From JASHPR01 sp963739645 (lineage in GTDB: Bacteria > Actinomycetota > Actinomycetes > Streptosporangiales > Streptosporangiaceae), in NCBI GenBank assembly GCA_963739645.1, contig CAVUBM010000028.1, positions 13,623 through 77,622 of the forward strand: 64,000 bases of DNA, in the 5' to 3' direction. Positions 33,038 through 41,364 of the stretch are shown one piece after another. Positions within the stretch are counted from its first letter, which is position 1. Every line of letters starts with the position of its first letter. The position numbers and the translations under genes are program-made. The notes below the pieces were generated by a model. It did not search any database. It was not told the origin of the DNA and worked only from the letters and a program-made list of their open reading frames with translations.

Positions 33038-34617
33038 TAGCGATCTCCCAAGCTGCGGTCTGGACTCGCGTGGGCCCACGCTGCGTCATGCGGCGGTCGC
33101 TGCTCCGGGGCATGTCCGGCGTTGGCTTGATTCCTGCGATGAGAAGGCAGGAGCAGCGCGGGCACCAGCGCGGTGGCGATCAGGGCGGCGGCGACCCAGA
33201 AGGTGGTGCCGAAGGCGCCGGCCAGCGCGGCCGTGGCAGCCACCCCGGCCTGCTGCGACAGCGCGGCGATCGCGGTGGTGCCGCCGTGGTGGCGGGCCAG
33301 GTTGGCAGTGATGGCATGCTGCAGGATGATCGCGAACAGGGCGGTGCCGATGGCGCCGGCGATGCGCTGGATCGTGTTGAGCGCGCTGGTTGCCCGCGGT
33401 GTTTCGGCGCGTGAGAGCGCCTGGAAGGCGGCCGCCATGGAGGGAACGATCGTGGCCCCGATCCCCATCCCGGTCACCAGCAGAGCACCTGACAGATACA
33501 GGTAGGGAGTGCGGGGTCCGACCTGGGTGTAGGCGATCGTACCGAGCATCGCGATGGCCAGTCCTGCTGTGGTCACGTTGCGGGCGCCGACCTTGTCGGT
33601 CAGCCAGCCAGCGAACGGCAGCGACAGGGCGGCTCCGATGCCTTGCGGCCCGAGCAGCAGCCCGATCTGCAGCGGGCTGTTGTGGCGGACCAGCTGGTAG
33701 TACAGGGGAATCAGGATCAGCGATCCGAACAGTGCGATGCCCACCAGGAAGTTGACCGCAGCCGCGGAGGCGAATCCGCGGCGGCGCAGCAGGGAGACGT
33801 CGATCAGGGCGTCTTTGCCCTGGATGGTGGCGTGCCAGAAGAACAGCGCGATCAGCGTAAAGCCGGCCAGCACGGCGATGATCGTGCGCGGGCTGCCGAA
33901 ACCGCCATGATCGCCTGCCTCGGACAGGCCATAGAGGAAGATGGCGATGCCCGGGGAGAGCAGCAGCAAACCGCGCAGGTCAAGCCGCTGGCCAAGCTGT
34001 GGCCTGGCGTCCGGCAGCAGTCGCTGCGCGGCGAACAGGGCGGCGGCGCCGACCGGCAGGTTGATGAAGAAGATCCAGCGCCAGCTCGCGGCATCAATGA
34101 TCACTCCGCCCAAGACCGGACCGACAACGGGAGCGAGCAGCATCGGCACGCCGATCACGCTCATCACCCGGCCCATCCGCTGCGGGCCTGCGGCCTGGGC
34201 CAGGATGGTCTGGCCGATGGGCAGGATCATCCCGGCACCCAGCCCCTGCAGCACCCGGAAGGCGATCAGCGAGCCGATCGACCATGCGGCGCCCGCGAGC
34301 ACCGACCCGGTCAGGAACAGCACGAGTGCGGTGAGCCAGACCCGCTTGGCGCCGAACCGCTCGGCTGCCCAGCCGGTCAGCGGGATCACGGTCGCGAAGG
34401 CGAGCATGTAGCCGGTCAGCACCCACTGAATGGCCGGGATCGATGCACCCAGGTCGCTGCCGAGGGTGGGGATGGCCACGTTGACGACCGTCAGGTCGAG
34501 CACGGTCATGATCGTCCCCAGGATGACCACCGCAGCGAGCACGAGAATCTCACGGCTCAGCCGGTCGCTGCGTGCGCTGGCTCGGGCAGTCTGGCTTGTG
34601 CTTCTGCCCAGTGTCAT
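33037..34617 (-). CDS. DHA2-type MFS multidrug exporter
   Basis: A 526-residue transporter with 14 membrane segments. Motifs are TVLDLTVVNVAIPTLGSDLGAS (DHA2 motif D1), GWAAERFGAKRVW (motif A), RVLQGLGAGMILPIGQTIL (motif B) and GPVLGGVIIDAASWRWIFFINLPVG (motif C), as in EmrB/QacA drug:H+ antiporters. It heads a leftward operon with AraC, DHFR-like, NTF2 and membrane genes, and is divergent from a TetR gene across a perfect palindrome, so it is probably drug-inducible through TetR release. Confidence 0.95.
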   Translation of the reverse strand: MTLGRSTSQTARASARSDRLSREILVLAAVVILGTIMTVLDLTVVNVAIPTLGSDLGASIPAIQWVLTGYMLAFATVIPLTGWAAERFGAKRVWLTALVLFLTGSVLAGAAWSIGSLIAFRVLQGLGAGMILPIGQTILAQAAGPQRMGRVMSVIGVPMLLAPVVGPVLGGVIIDAASWRWIFFINLPVGAAALFAAQRLLPDARPQLGQRLDLRGLLLLSPGIAIFLYGLSEAGDHGGFGSPRTIIAVLAGFTLIALFFWHATIQGKDALIDVSLLRRRGFASAAAVNFLVGIALFGSLILIPLYYQLVRHNSPLQIGLLLGPQGIGAALSLPFAGWLTDKVGARNVTTAGLAIAMLGTIAYTQVGPRTPYLYLSGALLVTGMGIGATIVPSMAAAFQALSRAETPRATSALNTIQRIAGAIGTALFAIILQHAITANLARHHGGTTAIAALSQQAGVAATAALAGAFGTTFWVAAALIATALVPALLLPSHRRNQANAGHAPEQRPPHDAAWAHASPDRSLGDR

Positions 34618-34640
34618 CGCGGGCCTCCCGGGATGTAAGC

Positions 34641-34670
34641 TGGTTCTGCTCTAAAAATAGAGCAGAACCA
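34641..34670. promoter_or_regulatory. Perfect 13+13 palindrome, probable TetR operator
   Basis: TGGTTCTGCTCTA (34641-34653) and TAGAGCAGAACCA (34658-34670) form a perfect 13-bp inverted repeat with an AAAA centre. It lies between the divergent MFS exporter (start 34617) and TetR gene (start 34706). Size and symmetry are ideal for a TetR dimer pair. A terminator is unlikely since both genes point away. Confidence 0.82.
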
Positions 34671-34705
34671 AACTTAGGGCAACTCTACCTTAGGAAGATG
34701 GGCGG

Positions 34706-35392
34706 ATGGGGCTTCGCGAGCTGAAGAAGGAGCAGATGCGGCAGCTGATCGCCGACACCGCGCAGCGGCTGTTCGCAGAGCGCGGCTTCGACCGGGTAAC
34801 CGTCGCCGAGATTGCGCGGGAGGCGCAGGTCGCGGAGGCGACCGTCTTCAATTACTTTCCCAGCAAGGAAGACCTGTTCTACGGGCGGCTCGAGGCCTTG
34901 GGCGCCCGGCTGACGGACGCGGTCAGCACCCGGCCTGCCGGGGAGCCGGCGCTCGCCGCGTTCCGGCGCGCTCTGCTGGCCGAAGACAGCGGCTTGCTCG
35001 CCCAGGTTGCGGCGGGCGACCCGGAAGCACTCACGCGGCTGCGCACGGTCAATCGCGTGATTGCTGACAGTCCGGCCCTCCTCGCGCGCGAACAGCAGGC
35101 ATTCAACCGCATCGCCGACGCCCTCGCCGCCCTGCTCGCCGACGAGACCCGCACCCCCGCCGAGACCACCGGGACACCGGCCGACCTCCGCCCGCAGGTG
35201 GCGGCCAACGCGATGCTGGGACTGCACCGGGCGCTGGTCGACTATGTGCGCCGCCGGGTCCTGGGCGAGGGTGACGCCAGAGGGCTCGCGGCCGAAGTCC
35301 GCAAGCTCGCGAACGCGGCCTTCGCGCTGCTTGAGCACGGCCTGGGCGACTACGCCGCCAAGCCATCCGGCCCAGCGGCTGGCCCACGCTGA
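34706..35392 (+). CDS. TetR-family repressor (exporter-linked)
   Basis: A 228-residue TetR protein. KKEQMRQLIADTAQRLFAERGFDRVTVAEIAREAQVAEATVFNYFPSKEDLFYGRLEALGARL is the helix-turn-helix with the F-N-Y-F recognition segment. The effector domain is helical. Divergent from the DHA2 exporter and next to the palindrome, so it very probably represses both. Confidence 0.93.
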   Translation: MGLRELKKEQMRQLIADTAQRLFAERGFDRVTVAEIAREAQVAEATVFNYFPSKEDLFYGRLEALGARLTDAVSTRPAGEPALAAFRRALLAEDSGLLAQVAAGDPEALTRLRTVNRVIADSPALLAREQQAFNRIADALAALLADETRTPAETTGTPADLRPQVAANAMLGLHRALVDYVRRRVLGEGDARGLAAEVRKLANAAFALLEHGLGDYAAKPSGPAAGPR

Positions 35393-35807
35393 CAGCCCGG
35401 GACCTCCGCAGAAATTCACCCACTGGATGCATGTGGCGGGTGCCGTGCTCGTTGTGGCAGCAGGTGGCTTGTACGACCGTCCAGGGGATCAGGTGACCGA
35501 TCGCTAAAAGGCGATCAGGCACTGGCTCCAATGGCACGAATGCTCATCGGCAACGCCCGCGCGGGCGGATCGCCCGCGCAGGTAACGGGGCCCTATCAGC
35601 CATAGTGCAAACCGTGCCGCACACGTACACTACTCTCAATCTAATCTCCCGGGGGGGAGCCGGATTTGCGACCCAGCATCGCTGACGGCAACTACGGCAT
35701 TGACGTTGCCGAACCGCGCCGGTGGCATCTCCTCCCGCCCGCAGCCGACCCCATCGTCGACCCGATCGTTTTTCGGGTTCCGGAGATTATCTGAGCGGAG
35801 TGATGTG
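35393..35807. other. Intergenic region upstream of the Ser/Thr kinase
   Basis: About 415 bases without a convincing gene. CGCCCGC-GCGGGCG at 35554-35567 is a perfect 14-bp palindrome that may end the TetR transcript. A relatively AT-rich stretch around 35600-35650 ends in a run of seven G, and probably holds the kinase promoter; no clear -35/-10 pair is visible. Confidence 0.45.
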
Positions 35808-38800
35808 ATGCCCTCACTGCCGATGGTGGGAGATGAGCTGGCGGGTTACCGGCTGCAAGGCGTGTTGGGCCGGGGCGGGATGAGCGTGGTGTATGAGGCG
35901 GAGAATCCGCGGCTGGGCAGTACGGTGGCGCTCAAGGTGCTCGCCCCCGAGCTCGCGACCAACGATGCGTTCCGGACCCGGTTTTTGAAGGAGTCGCGGA
36001 TCGCGGCGTCGCTGAATCATCCGAATGTGATCCCGATCTATGACATGGGCTCGCATGAGGATCTGCTGTTCATCGCGATGCGTTATGTCTCCGGCGCGGA
36101 CTTGCGCGCGGTGCTCAAGGCCCACCAGGCACTCGAGCCCGATCAGGCGCTGTTGCTGATCAGCCAGGCGGGCCGGGCGCTGGATACCGCGCACCGGCAC
36201 GGGCTGGTGCACCGCGACGTCAAGCCGGGCAACATCTTGATCGAGCACGGCTCCGATGACGACGACGAGCCCGATCACGTCTACCTGACCGACTTTGGCA
36301 TCAGCAAGCACGCCGCCTCGCGCAGCGGGCTGACCGCGACCGGTGAGTTCATGGGCACCATCGACTACATTGCCCCCGAACAGATCAAGAGCCAGCCAGC
36401 CGATGGCCGGGCCGACATCTACTCGCTGGGGTGTGTGCTGTATGAATGCCTGACCGGCCGGGTGCCTTTCGCCAAAGACATCGACGCTGCCGTCATCTGG
36501 GCCCACGTGGAAGAAATGCCCACCCTCCCCAGCTCACTGCAGCCGACCCTGCCCCCCGGCATCGACCAGGTCATGGGCAAAGTCCTGGCCAAAGACCCCG
36601 CCGACCGCTACGCCACCTGCCGCGAATTCGTCCACGCCACCCGCGCCGCCCTGCTCGGTACCGCCTCCGCCGTCCCACGCACTGCCACCGTCCTGGCCGC
36701 CAGCCCCGCCGTTGCCGAGCCCGCGAGCCCCGCACCCGCCGAGCCCGCCAGCCCCGCTCCGGCCGAGTCCCCCAGCCCGGGACCCGCCGAGCCCGCCACC
36801 CCGGCCGCCGCATCCAGCCGCGACATCACCACCCCGGTCGCCGCACCCAGCCGCCACACCACCCCCGCCGCTGCAGCCGGCCACGACACGCCCCTCCAGC
36901 CAACCGGCAGCGGCTACTCCCCTTCCGCCCCGGCGAGCCCGGCGCGCGAGCGGCCACCCGGCGGCCCGCCGCCACCCGCCGGCCCGCCACCCGGCGGCCC
37001 GCCTCCGTCGGCCCGCCCGGGTCGGCGGCGGCTGCTGGCCGGCCTGGGCGCATTGGTGCTGGTGATCGCCGTCGTTGGCGGCTTGCTGATCTGGCATAAC
37101 AGCACCACCGGCTCTCCCGCGCCTGTCGCCTCCACACCTGTCTCCTCCAAACCAGCTCAGGCTGCAGACACCTGGGCGCTGGGGCCTTCTTCGCCGTTCG
37201 CGGTGCAGCAGCTGCCTGCGGCGGTGCTGGATGGCCGGATCTGGACGGCCGGTGGTCTGACTGGCCCTGATCAGGCCACGAAGAAGACGGAGTATTACGA
37301 CCCGACGGTCCGTACGTGGGGTCCCGGCCCGGATCTGCCCTTCCTGTTGCATCACGCGATGATGGTGACCTACCGGGACCAGCTGTGGGTGATCGGTGGG
37401 TTCTTGCCAGAGGGCAGCAATATGGAGGCGGCCGTCTCGGCTCATGTGCTGATCCTGGACCGGGCCAAAGGCCGCTGGGTCGAGGGTCCTGCGCTTCATC
37501 ATGCGCGGGCCGCCGGCGCGGCGGCGGTGGTGGGGGGCAAGATCGTCGTTGTGGGCGGGCGGACCGGTGGCAGGTCCGAGCAGCTGGTCAGGCCCACAGA
37601 GATTTACGATGGCAGGAGCTGGCACGACGCTCCCGCCATTCCGGTCCCGGGCGATCATGTGGCGGCCGCGACGGATGGAACCTACCTTTACGCCGTCGGC
37701 GGGCGCAATCTCAACGTCTCGTTGAATACCAAGGCGGTGCAGCGCTTCGACCCGGCGACCGGCCAGTGGACTCAGCTGGCGCCCCTGCCGACCGCTGACA
37801 GTGACCTCGGCGCGGCCATCATCGGCGGCCAGCTGATCACCTTCGGCGGTGAAAACCTGTTCCAGGTCTTCGACACCGTCCGGGCCTACAACCTGGCCAC
37901 CAAGACCTGGTCGACGATGCCGAGCCTCAGCCAAGCCCGGCACGGAATGGGCGTGGCAGTAATCGGCAGCACCCTCTACGCCATCGACGGGGCATCCGAA
38001 CCCGGACACCACGGATCCAGCCACATCATGCAGACCTTCGTGGCGCCGGTGCCCGCGCCAGCCCTTCAGGTGGCCAGGAGCTGGTGGCTGGCGCGTAATT
38101 CGCCGTTCGCGGTGCAGCAGCTGCCTGCGGCGGTGCTGGATGGCCGGATCTGGACGGCCGGTGGTCTGACTGGCCCTGATCAGGCCACGAAGAAGACGGA
38201 GTATTACGACCCGACGGTCCGTACGTGGGGTCCCGGCCCGGATCTGCCCTTCCTGTTGCATCACGCGATGATGGTGACCTACCGGGACCAGCTGTGGGTG
38301 ATCGGTGGGTTCTTGCCAGAGGGCAGCAATATGGAGGCGGCCGTCTCGGCTCATGTGCTGATCCTGGACCGGGCCAAAGGCCGCTGGGTCGAGGGTCCTG
38401 CGCTTCATCATGCGCGGGCCGCCGGCGCGGCGGCGGTGGTGGGGGGCAAGATCGTCGTTGTGGGCGGGCGGACCGGTGGCAGGTCCGAGCAGCTGGTCAG
38501 GCCCACAGAGATTTACGATGGCAAGAGCTGGCACGACGCTCCCGCCATTCCGGTCCCGGGCGATCATGTGGCGGCCGCGACGGATGGAACCTACCTTTAC
38601 GCCGTCGGCGGGCGCAATCTCAACGTCTCGTTGAATACCAAGGCGGTGCAGCGCTTCGACCCGGCGACCGGCCAGTGGACTCAGCTGGCGCCCCTGCCGA
38701 CCGCTGACAGTGACCTCGGCGCGGCCATCATCGGCGGCCAGCTGATCACCTTCGGCGGTGAAAACCTGTTCCAGGTCTTCGACACCGTCCGGGCCTACAA

Positions 38801-38963
38801 CCTGGCCACCAAGACCTGGTCGACGATGCCGAGCCTCAGCCAAGCCCGGCACGGAATGGGCGTGGCAGTAATCGGCAGCACCCTCTACGCCATCGACGGG
38901 GCATCCGAACCCGGACACCACGGATCCAGCCACATCATGCAAGCCATACGCTTTCACAGGTAG
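35808..38963 (+). CDS. Membrane Ser/Thr protein kinase with two tandem Kelch propellers
   Basis: A 1051-residue receptor kinase. Residues about 12-290 are a PknB-type Hanks kinase: glycine loop GRGGMSVVYEA, catalytic Lys43 (ALKV), HRDVKPGN at 135-142, DFGISK at 162-167, and APEQI. Then comes a Pro/Ala linker (about 290-405) with PAPAEPASP repeats, one membrane helix (LLAGLGALVLVIAVVGGLLIW), and two ectodomains. Each ectodomain holds six Kelch blades, marked by IWTAGG, LWVIGG, IVVVGG, LYAVGG, LITFGG and LYAIDG. The DNA for the two copies is nearly identical. ATG at 35808 follows a GCGGAG site. The role is probably sensing an extracellular ligand or cell-wall fragment; kinase activity is predicted from the intact motifs. 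Confidence 0.95.
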   Translation: MPSLPMVGDELAGYRLQGVLGRGGMSVVYEAENPRLGSTVALKVLAPELATNDAFRTRFLKESRIAASLNHPNVIPIYDMGSHEDLLFIAMRYVSGADLRAVLKAHQALEPDQALLLISQAGRALDTAHRHGLVHRDVKPGNILIEHGSDDDDEPDHVYLTDFGISKHAASRSGLTATGEFMGTIDYIAPEQIKSQPADGRADIYSLGCVLYECLTGRVPFAKDIDAAVIWAHVEEMPTLPSSLQPTLPPGIDQVMGKVLAKDPADRYATCREFVHATRAALLGTASAVPRTATVLAASPAVAEPASPAPAEPASPAPAESPSPGPAEPATPAAASSRDITTPVAAPSRHTTPAAAAGHDTPLQPTGSGYSPSAPASPARERPPGGPPPPAGPPPGGPPPSARPGRRRLLAGLGALVLVIAVVGGLLIWHNSTTGSPAPVASTPVSSKPAQAADTWALGPSSPFAVQQLPAAVLDGRIWTAGGLTGPDQATKKTEYYDPTVRTWGPGPDLPFLLHHAMMVTYRDQLWVIGGFLPEGSNMEAAVSAHVLILDRAKGRWVEGPALHHARAAGAAAVVGGKIVVVGGRTGGRSEQLVRPTEIYDGRSWHDAPAIPVPGDHVAAATDGTYLYAVGGRNLNVSLNTKAVQRFDPATGQWTQLAPLPTADSDLGAAIIGGQLITFGGENLFQVFDTVRAYNLATKTWSTMPSLSQARHGMGVAVIGSTLYAIDGASEPGHHGSSHIMQTFVAPVPAPALQVARSWWLARNSPFAVQQLPAAVLDGRIWTAGGLTGPDQATKKTEYYDPTVRTWGPGPDLPFLLHHAMMVTYRDQLWVIGGFLPEGSNMEAAVSAHVLILDRAKGRWVEGPALHHARAAGAAAVVGGKIVVVGGRTGGRSEQLVRPTEIYDGKSWHDAPAIPVPGDHVAAATDGTYLYAVGGRNLNVSLNTKAVQRFDPATGQWTQLAPLPTADSDLGAAIIGGQLITFGGENLFQVFDTVRAYNLATKTWSTMPSLSQARHGMGVAVIGSTLYAIDGASEPGHHGSSHIMQAIRFHR
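37190..38032 (+). repeat. Kelch module, copy 1 of an 843-bp tandem duplication
   Basis: First copy of the six-blade Kelch coding unit. It matches 38099-38941 at an offset of 909 bp over 843 bp with one difference, G at 37615 against A at 38524 (Arg to Lys). The 66 bp between the copies is unique and encodes a short spacer. Confidence 0.95.
38099..38941 (+). repeat. Kelch module, copy 2 of an 843-bp tandem duplication
   Basis: Second copy of the same unit, in frame with the first. It ends seven codons before the stop of the kinase gene. Third-codon positions are conserved as fully as the others, so the copies are either very recent, homogenised by conversion, or an assembly artefact. Confidence 0.95.
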
Positions 38964-38995
38964 GGAAGCCGACGCCACGTAGGAACGTCAGCAGC

Positions 38996-39481
38996 GTGGG
39001 CAGCATCGGTGCGATCATGGGCCGTGTGACGGCGTGGCAGGATGTCGAACAGGCAGAGCCGGAGTTCGCGCAGCGCGTACGAGCGCTGTTCGACGCTCAC
39101 CGACACAAGACAATTGCCACCTTGCGGGCCGACGGGTCGCCGCGAATCTCGGGGATCGAGACGGTCTTCGAGGACGGCGAACTGCGTTTTGGCTCGATGC
39201 CGAACGCGCGCAAGGGCGCGGATCTCCGCCGGGATCCGCGGTTCGCCCTGCACAGCGCCACGGTCGACCCGGTCGAGGGCTCCGAGGCGCAGTGGCCGGG
39301 CGAGGCGAAGATCTCCGGCCGGGCGGTCGCTGCCGGGCCGGTCACCGAAGGACCGGAGGGCGACCGCTTCCACGCCGACATCGCCGAGGTCGTGCACACC
39401 CACCTCAACCAGGAGGCCACGAAGCTCGTCGTGGAGTGGTGGACGCCCACGCAAGGACTTCGACGGATCGAGCGCGAGTGA
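38996..39481 (+). CDS. Pyridoxamine 5'-phosphate oxidase-like flavin/F420-binding protein
   Basis: About 161 residues (154 from an ATG at 39017). FAQRVRALFDAHRHKTIATLRADGSPRISGIETVFEDGELRFGSMPNARKGADLRRDPRFALHSATVDP is the split-barrel flavin-reductase fold of pyridoxamine oxidase-like proteins, often F420- or FMN-dependent in actinomycetes. It follows the kinase gene by about 30 bases, but nothing else links them. Substrate unknown. Confidence 0.88.
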   Translation: MGSIGAIMGRVTAWQDVEQAEPEFAQRVRALFDAHRHKTIATLRADGSPRISGIETVFEDGELRFGSMPNARKGADLRRDPRFALHSATVDPVEGSEAQWPGEAKISGRAVAAGPVTEGPEGDRFHADIAEVVHTHLNQEATKLVVEWWTPTQGLRRIERE

Positions 39482-39603
39482 CCTTCCACCACGCCGGTCC
39501 GTAACACCAAAGCTGACCGGCCGCGCGGTCTCCTCGGCTTTCCAGGCTCAGGGGTCACGCATCGCCGGGCACTAAACCGGAAGCGACCGGGCTCGGGGAG
39601 GGC

Positions 39604-40329
39604 TCATAGAGAGCGCAGCAGAGCGCGAACGCTGGCGACTGAGTACCGAATGTGGCGCGCGGTCAGCTGGGCGGCGCGTTCGGCATCTGCGAGCTTCACT
39701 GCAGCGAAGATGTGTTCGTGGCCGGCGTGGCTGCGCTGCCGCCACATGGGGGTAGAGGGGAGCAGCAGGGCGGCAAAGTGCAGCTTGGTCCTGGCCTGCT
39801 CCAGTGCCTGCTCGAAGAACCGGTTCCTGGCCGCCTGCACGATACCGGTATGGAACCGGGCGTCAAGCTCGGTGAACACAACACCATCATTGGTTGCCGC
39901 TGCATCGTCAAGCAACTTGCGCAATGACTTCAGGTCGGCGGCGGAACGACGGCGCGCCGCCAACGCCGCTACTTGCGGCTCGAGTTCCATCCGGCAGTCG
40001 AGTGCTTCCTCAATCACCTGGGCCTCTCGGCGCCCCCTGGCCCGCATTTGCCTCATGCTTTCGTCATCGCCTGGGCCAGCGATGACGAAGGTGCCTCCCC
40101 CGCGGCCGCGCCTGCTGGTGACCAGAGCCTGGGATTCCAGGTTGCGGATGGCGTGGTGCACGGTCATGACGCCAACTCCGAAGACCGATGCGAGCTCACG
40201 CACTGACGGCAGCGAACCCCTGGCGGTAAACAGGCCCAGCGCTATTTCACGGCGCAGTTGCTCGGCCACATATTCATGTGCCAAAGACTCGCGCTGCGCC
40301 TGCTGGTCAGTCCGCACTTCGCCTACCAC
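39604..40329 (-). CDS. GntR/FadR-subfamily regulator
   Basis: A 241-residue regulator with a GntR helix-turn-helix (SLAHEYVAEQLRREIALGLFTARGSLPSVRELASVFGVGVMTVHHAIRNLESQALVTSRRGRGGGTFV) and a C-terminal FCD effector domain (IEEALDCRMELEPQVAALAARRRS ... FTELDARFHTGIVQAARNRFF). FCD domains usually bind a carboxylate through His residues, two of which are visible. Target genes are not evident here. Confidence 0.9.
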   Translation of the reverse strand: MVGEVRTDQQAQRESLAHEYVAEQLRREIALGLFTARGSLPSVRELASVFGVGVMTVHHAIRNLESQALVTSRRGRGGGTFVIAGPGDDESMRQMRARGRREAQVIEEALDCRMELEPQVAALAARRRSAADLKSLRKLLDDAAATNDGVVFTELDARFHTGIVQAARNRFFEQALEQARTKLHFAALLLPSTPMWRQRSHAGHEHIFAAVKLADAERAAQLTARHIRYSVASVRALLRSL

Positions 40330-40571
40330 ATGAGTGTCCGCACATCTTGCGCATCGCGCAACTCACGTGGCCAAGCCGGCCACGGTGTGCATTAGCGTCT
40401 GCTCGGAAGACCTCAGGGTATGCCATTTGGAAGCCTGCTGTCTCACATCAGTGGGCGGCGGCGGACTTCGGATGCCTGATGCTTGCCTCATCGAGCAGCT
40501 TCGCGAACAAGGCGGATGCGAGACTGGGCGGCGAGGCCGAGCTGGTCGGCACCCGCAGAAGGGCGGTTGGC

Positions 40572-41009
40572 ATGAGCGCCGGATACGTCGTCCTGACCAT
40601 CGTTGTCGGCCTGTTCACCGTCTGGACGGCCATCTCCGCCGTTCGGCTGTGGCGCGACCCCTCCCGGGCCGACCAGATCATGGTGGCGTACAGCGTGCTG
40701 CCGATCAGTCCGGCCGTACGCCGCGGCACCATCCGTGGCGCCTGGCCGCGTGCGGTCGTGCTGGCCTGCGTTACGGCCATCGTGCCGATCGGCTCCGTGG
40801 CGACGGATGCCCAGCTGCAGGCCGGGCCCCTGAGGGTCGCGGCACTGGCCCTCGTCGGGCTGCTGATTTTGGCTGGTCTCGTGCAGCTCTCTATCATCCT
40901 GTTCAACCGGCCCCGGTGGATCGTGCCACCCGCGATGCGGGCTGAGCCAGGAACCCTGACCGGTGGAGGCGACACGAAGGGACGGCCGCATGCCAGAGCC
41001 CGAGGATGA
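40572..41009 (+). CDS. Small polytopic membrane protein of unknown function
   Basis: About 145 residues with three membrane helices (YVVLTIVVGLFTVWTAISAV, AVVLACVTAIVPIGSVA, AALALVGLLILAGLVQLSIIL) and a charged C-terminus. No family is recognised. The ATG at 40572 has no strong ribosome site. Its end overlaps the next gene, so they probably form a two-gene unit. Confidence 0.6.
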   Translation: MSAGYVVLTIVVGLFTVWTAISAVRLWRDPSRADQIMVAYSVLPISPAVRRGTIRGAWPRAVVLACVTAIVPIGSVATDAQLQAGPLRVAALALVGLLILAGLVQLSIILFNRPRWIVPPAMRAEPGTLTGGGDTKGRPHARARG

Positions 41010-41292
41010 GGGCCCGGTCCTCCGTACCGGCCGGGCTAACCACCGGCGCGACGGTATCGCCGACGGCGGCCGGTTGACGCTGACCGGAGGGGCCCTGAGC
41101 TTCAAGCCGCACCGAGTGAACTTCGACGGAGGCGTAGCCCTCTCGATACCTCTGGCCGAGATCGACCAAGCCAAGCCGGGCGGTCGCCCGTTCGAGCTGC
41201 TTATCACGATGCGTGGCGGCGAGCAGGAGACGTTCGCGGTTTACAAGCGCGGTGCGTGGATCGCCGACATCACCGCGCACCGCTCGACGTAG
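40990..41292 (+). CDS. Small GRAM/PH-like beta-barrel protein
   Basis: About 100 residues. GRANHRRDGIADGGRLTLTGGALSFKPHRVNFDGGVALSIPLAEIDQAKPGGRPFELLITMRGGEQETFAVYKRGAWIADI shows the strand pattern L-x-L-T-x-x-x-L-x-F-x-P-H ... I-P-L-x-x-I of GRAM/PH-like domains. It overlaps the end of the membrane protein gene. A GTG at 40963 would add nine residues. Likely acts at the membrane; lipid binding is unproven. Confidence 0.65.
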   Translation: MPEPEDEGPVLRTGRANHRRDGIADGGRLTLTGGALSFKPHRVNFDGGVALSIPLAEIDQAKPGGRPFELLITMRGGEQETFAVYKRGAWIADITAHRST

Positions 41293-41364
41293 CGGTCCAG
41301 ATTCAGCTGGTTGCTGTGGGAGCGGCGTCCCAGGCGGCCTTGGGGCGCAGCTGCACGCTGCGCG

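Noticed and set aside
36534..38978. A very long open frame (814 codons) on the minus strand opposite the kinase gene
   Set aside because: It mirrors the duplicated Kelch DNA and GC-rich codon bias, gives low-complexity Arg/Gly/Ala-rich protein and lacks any family match or ribosome site; the plus-strand kinase is unmistakable.
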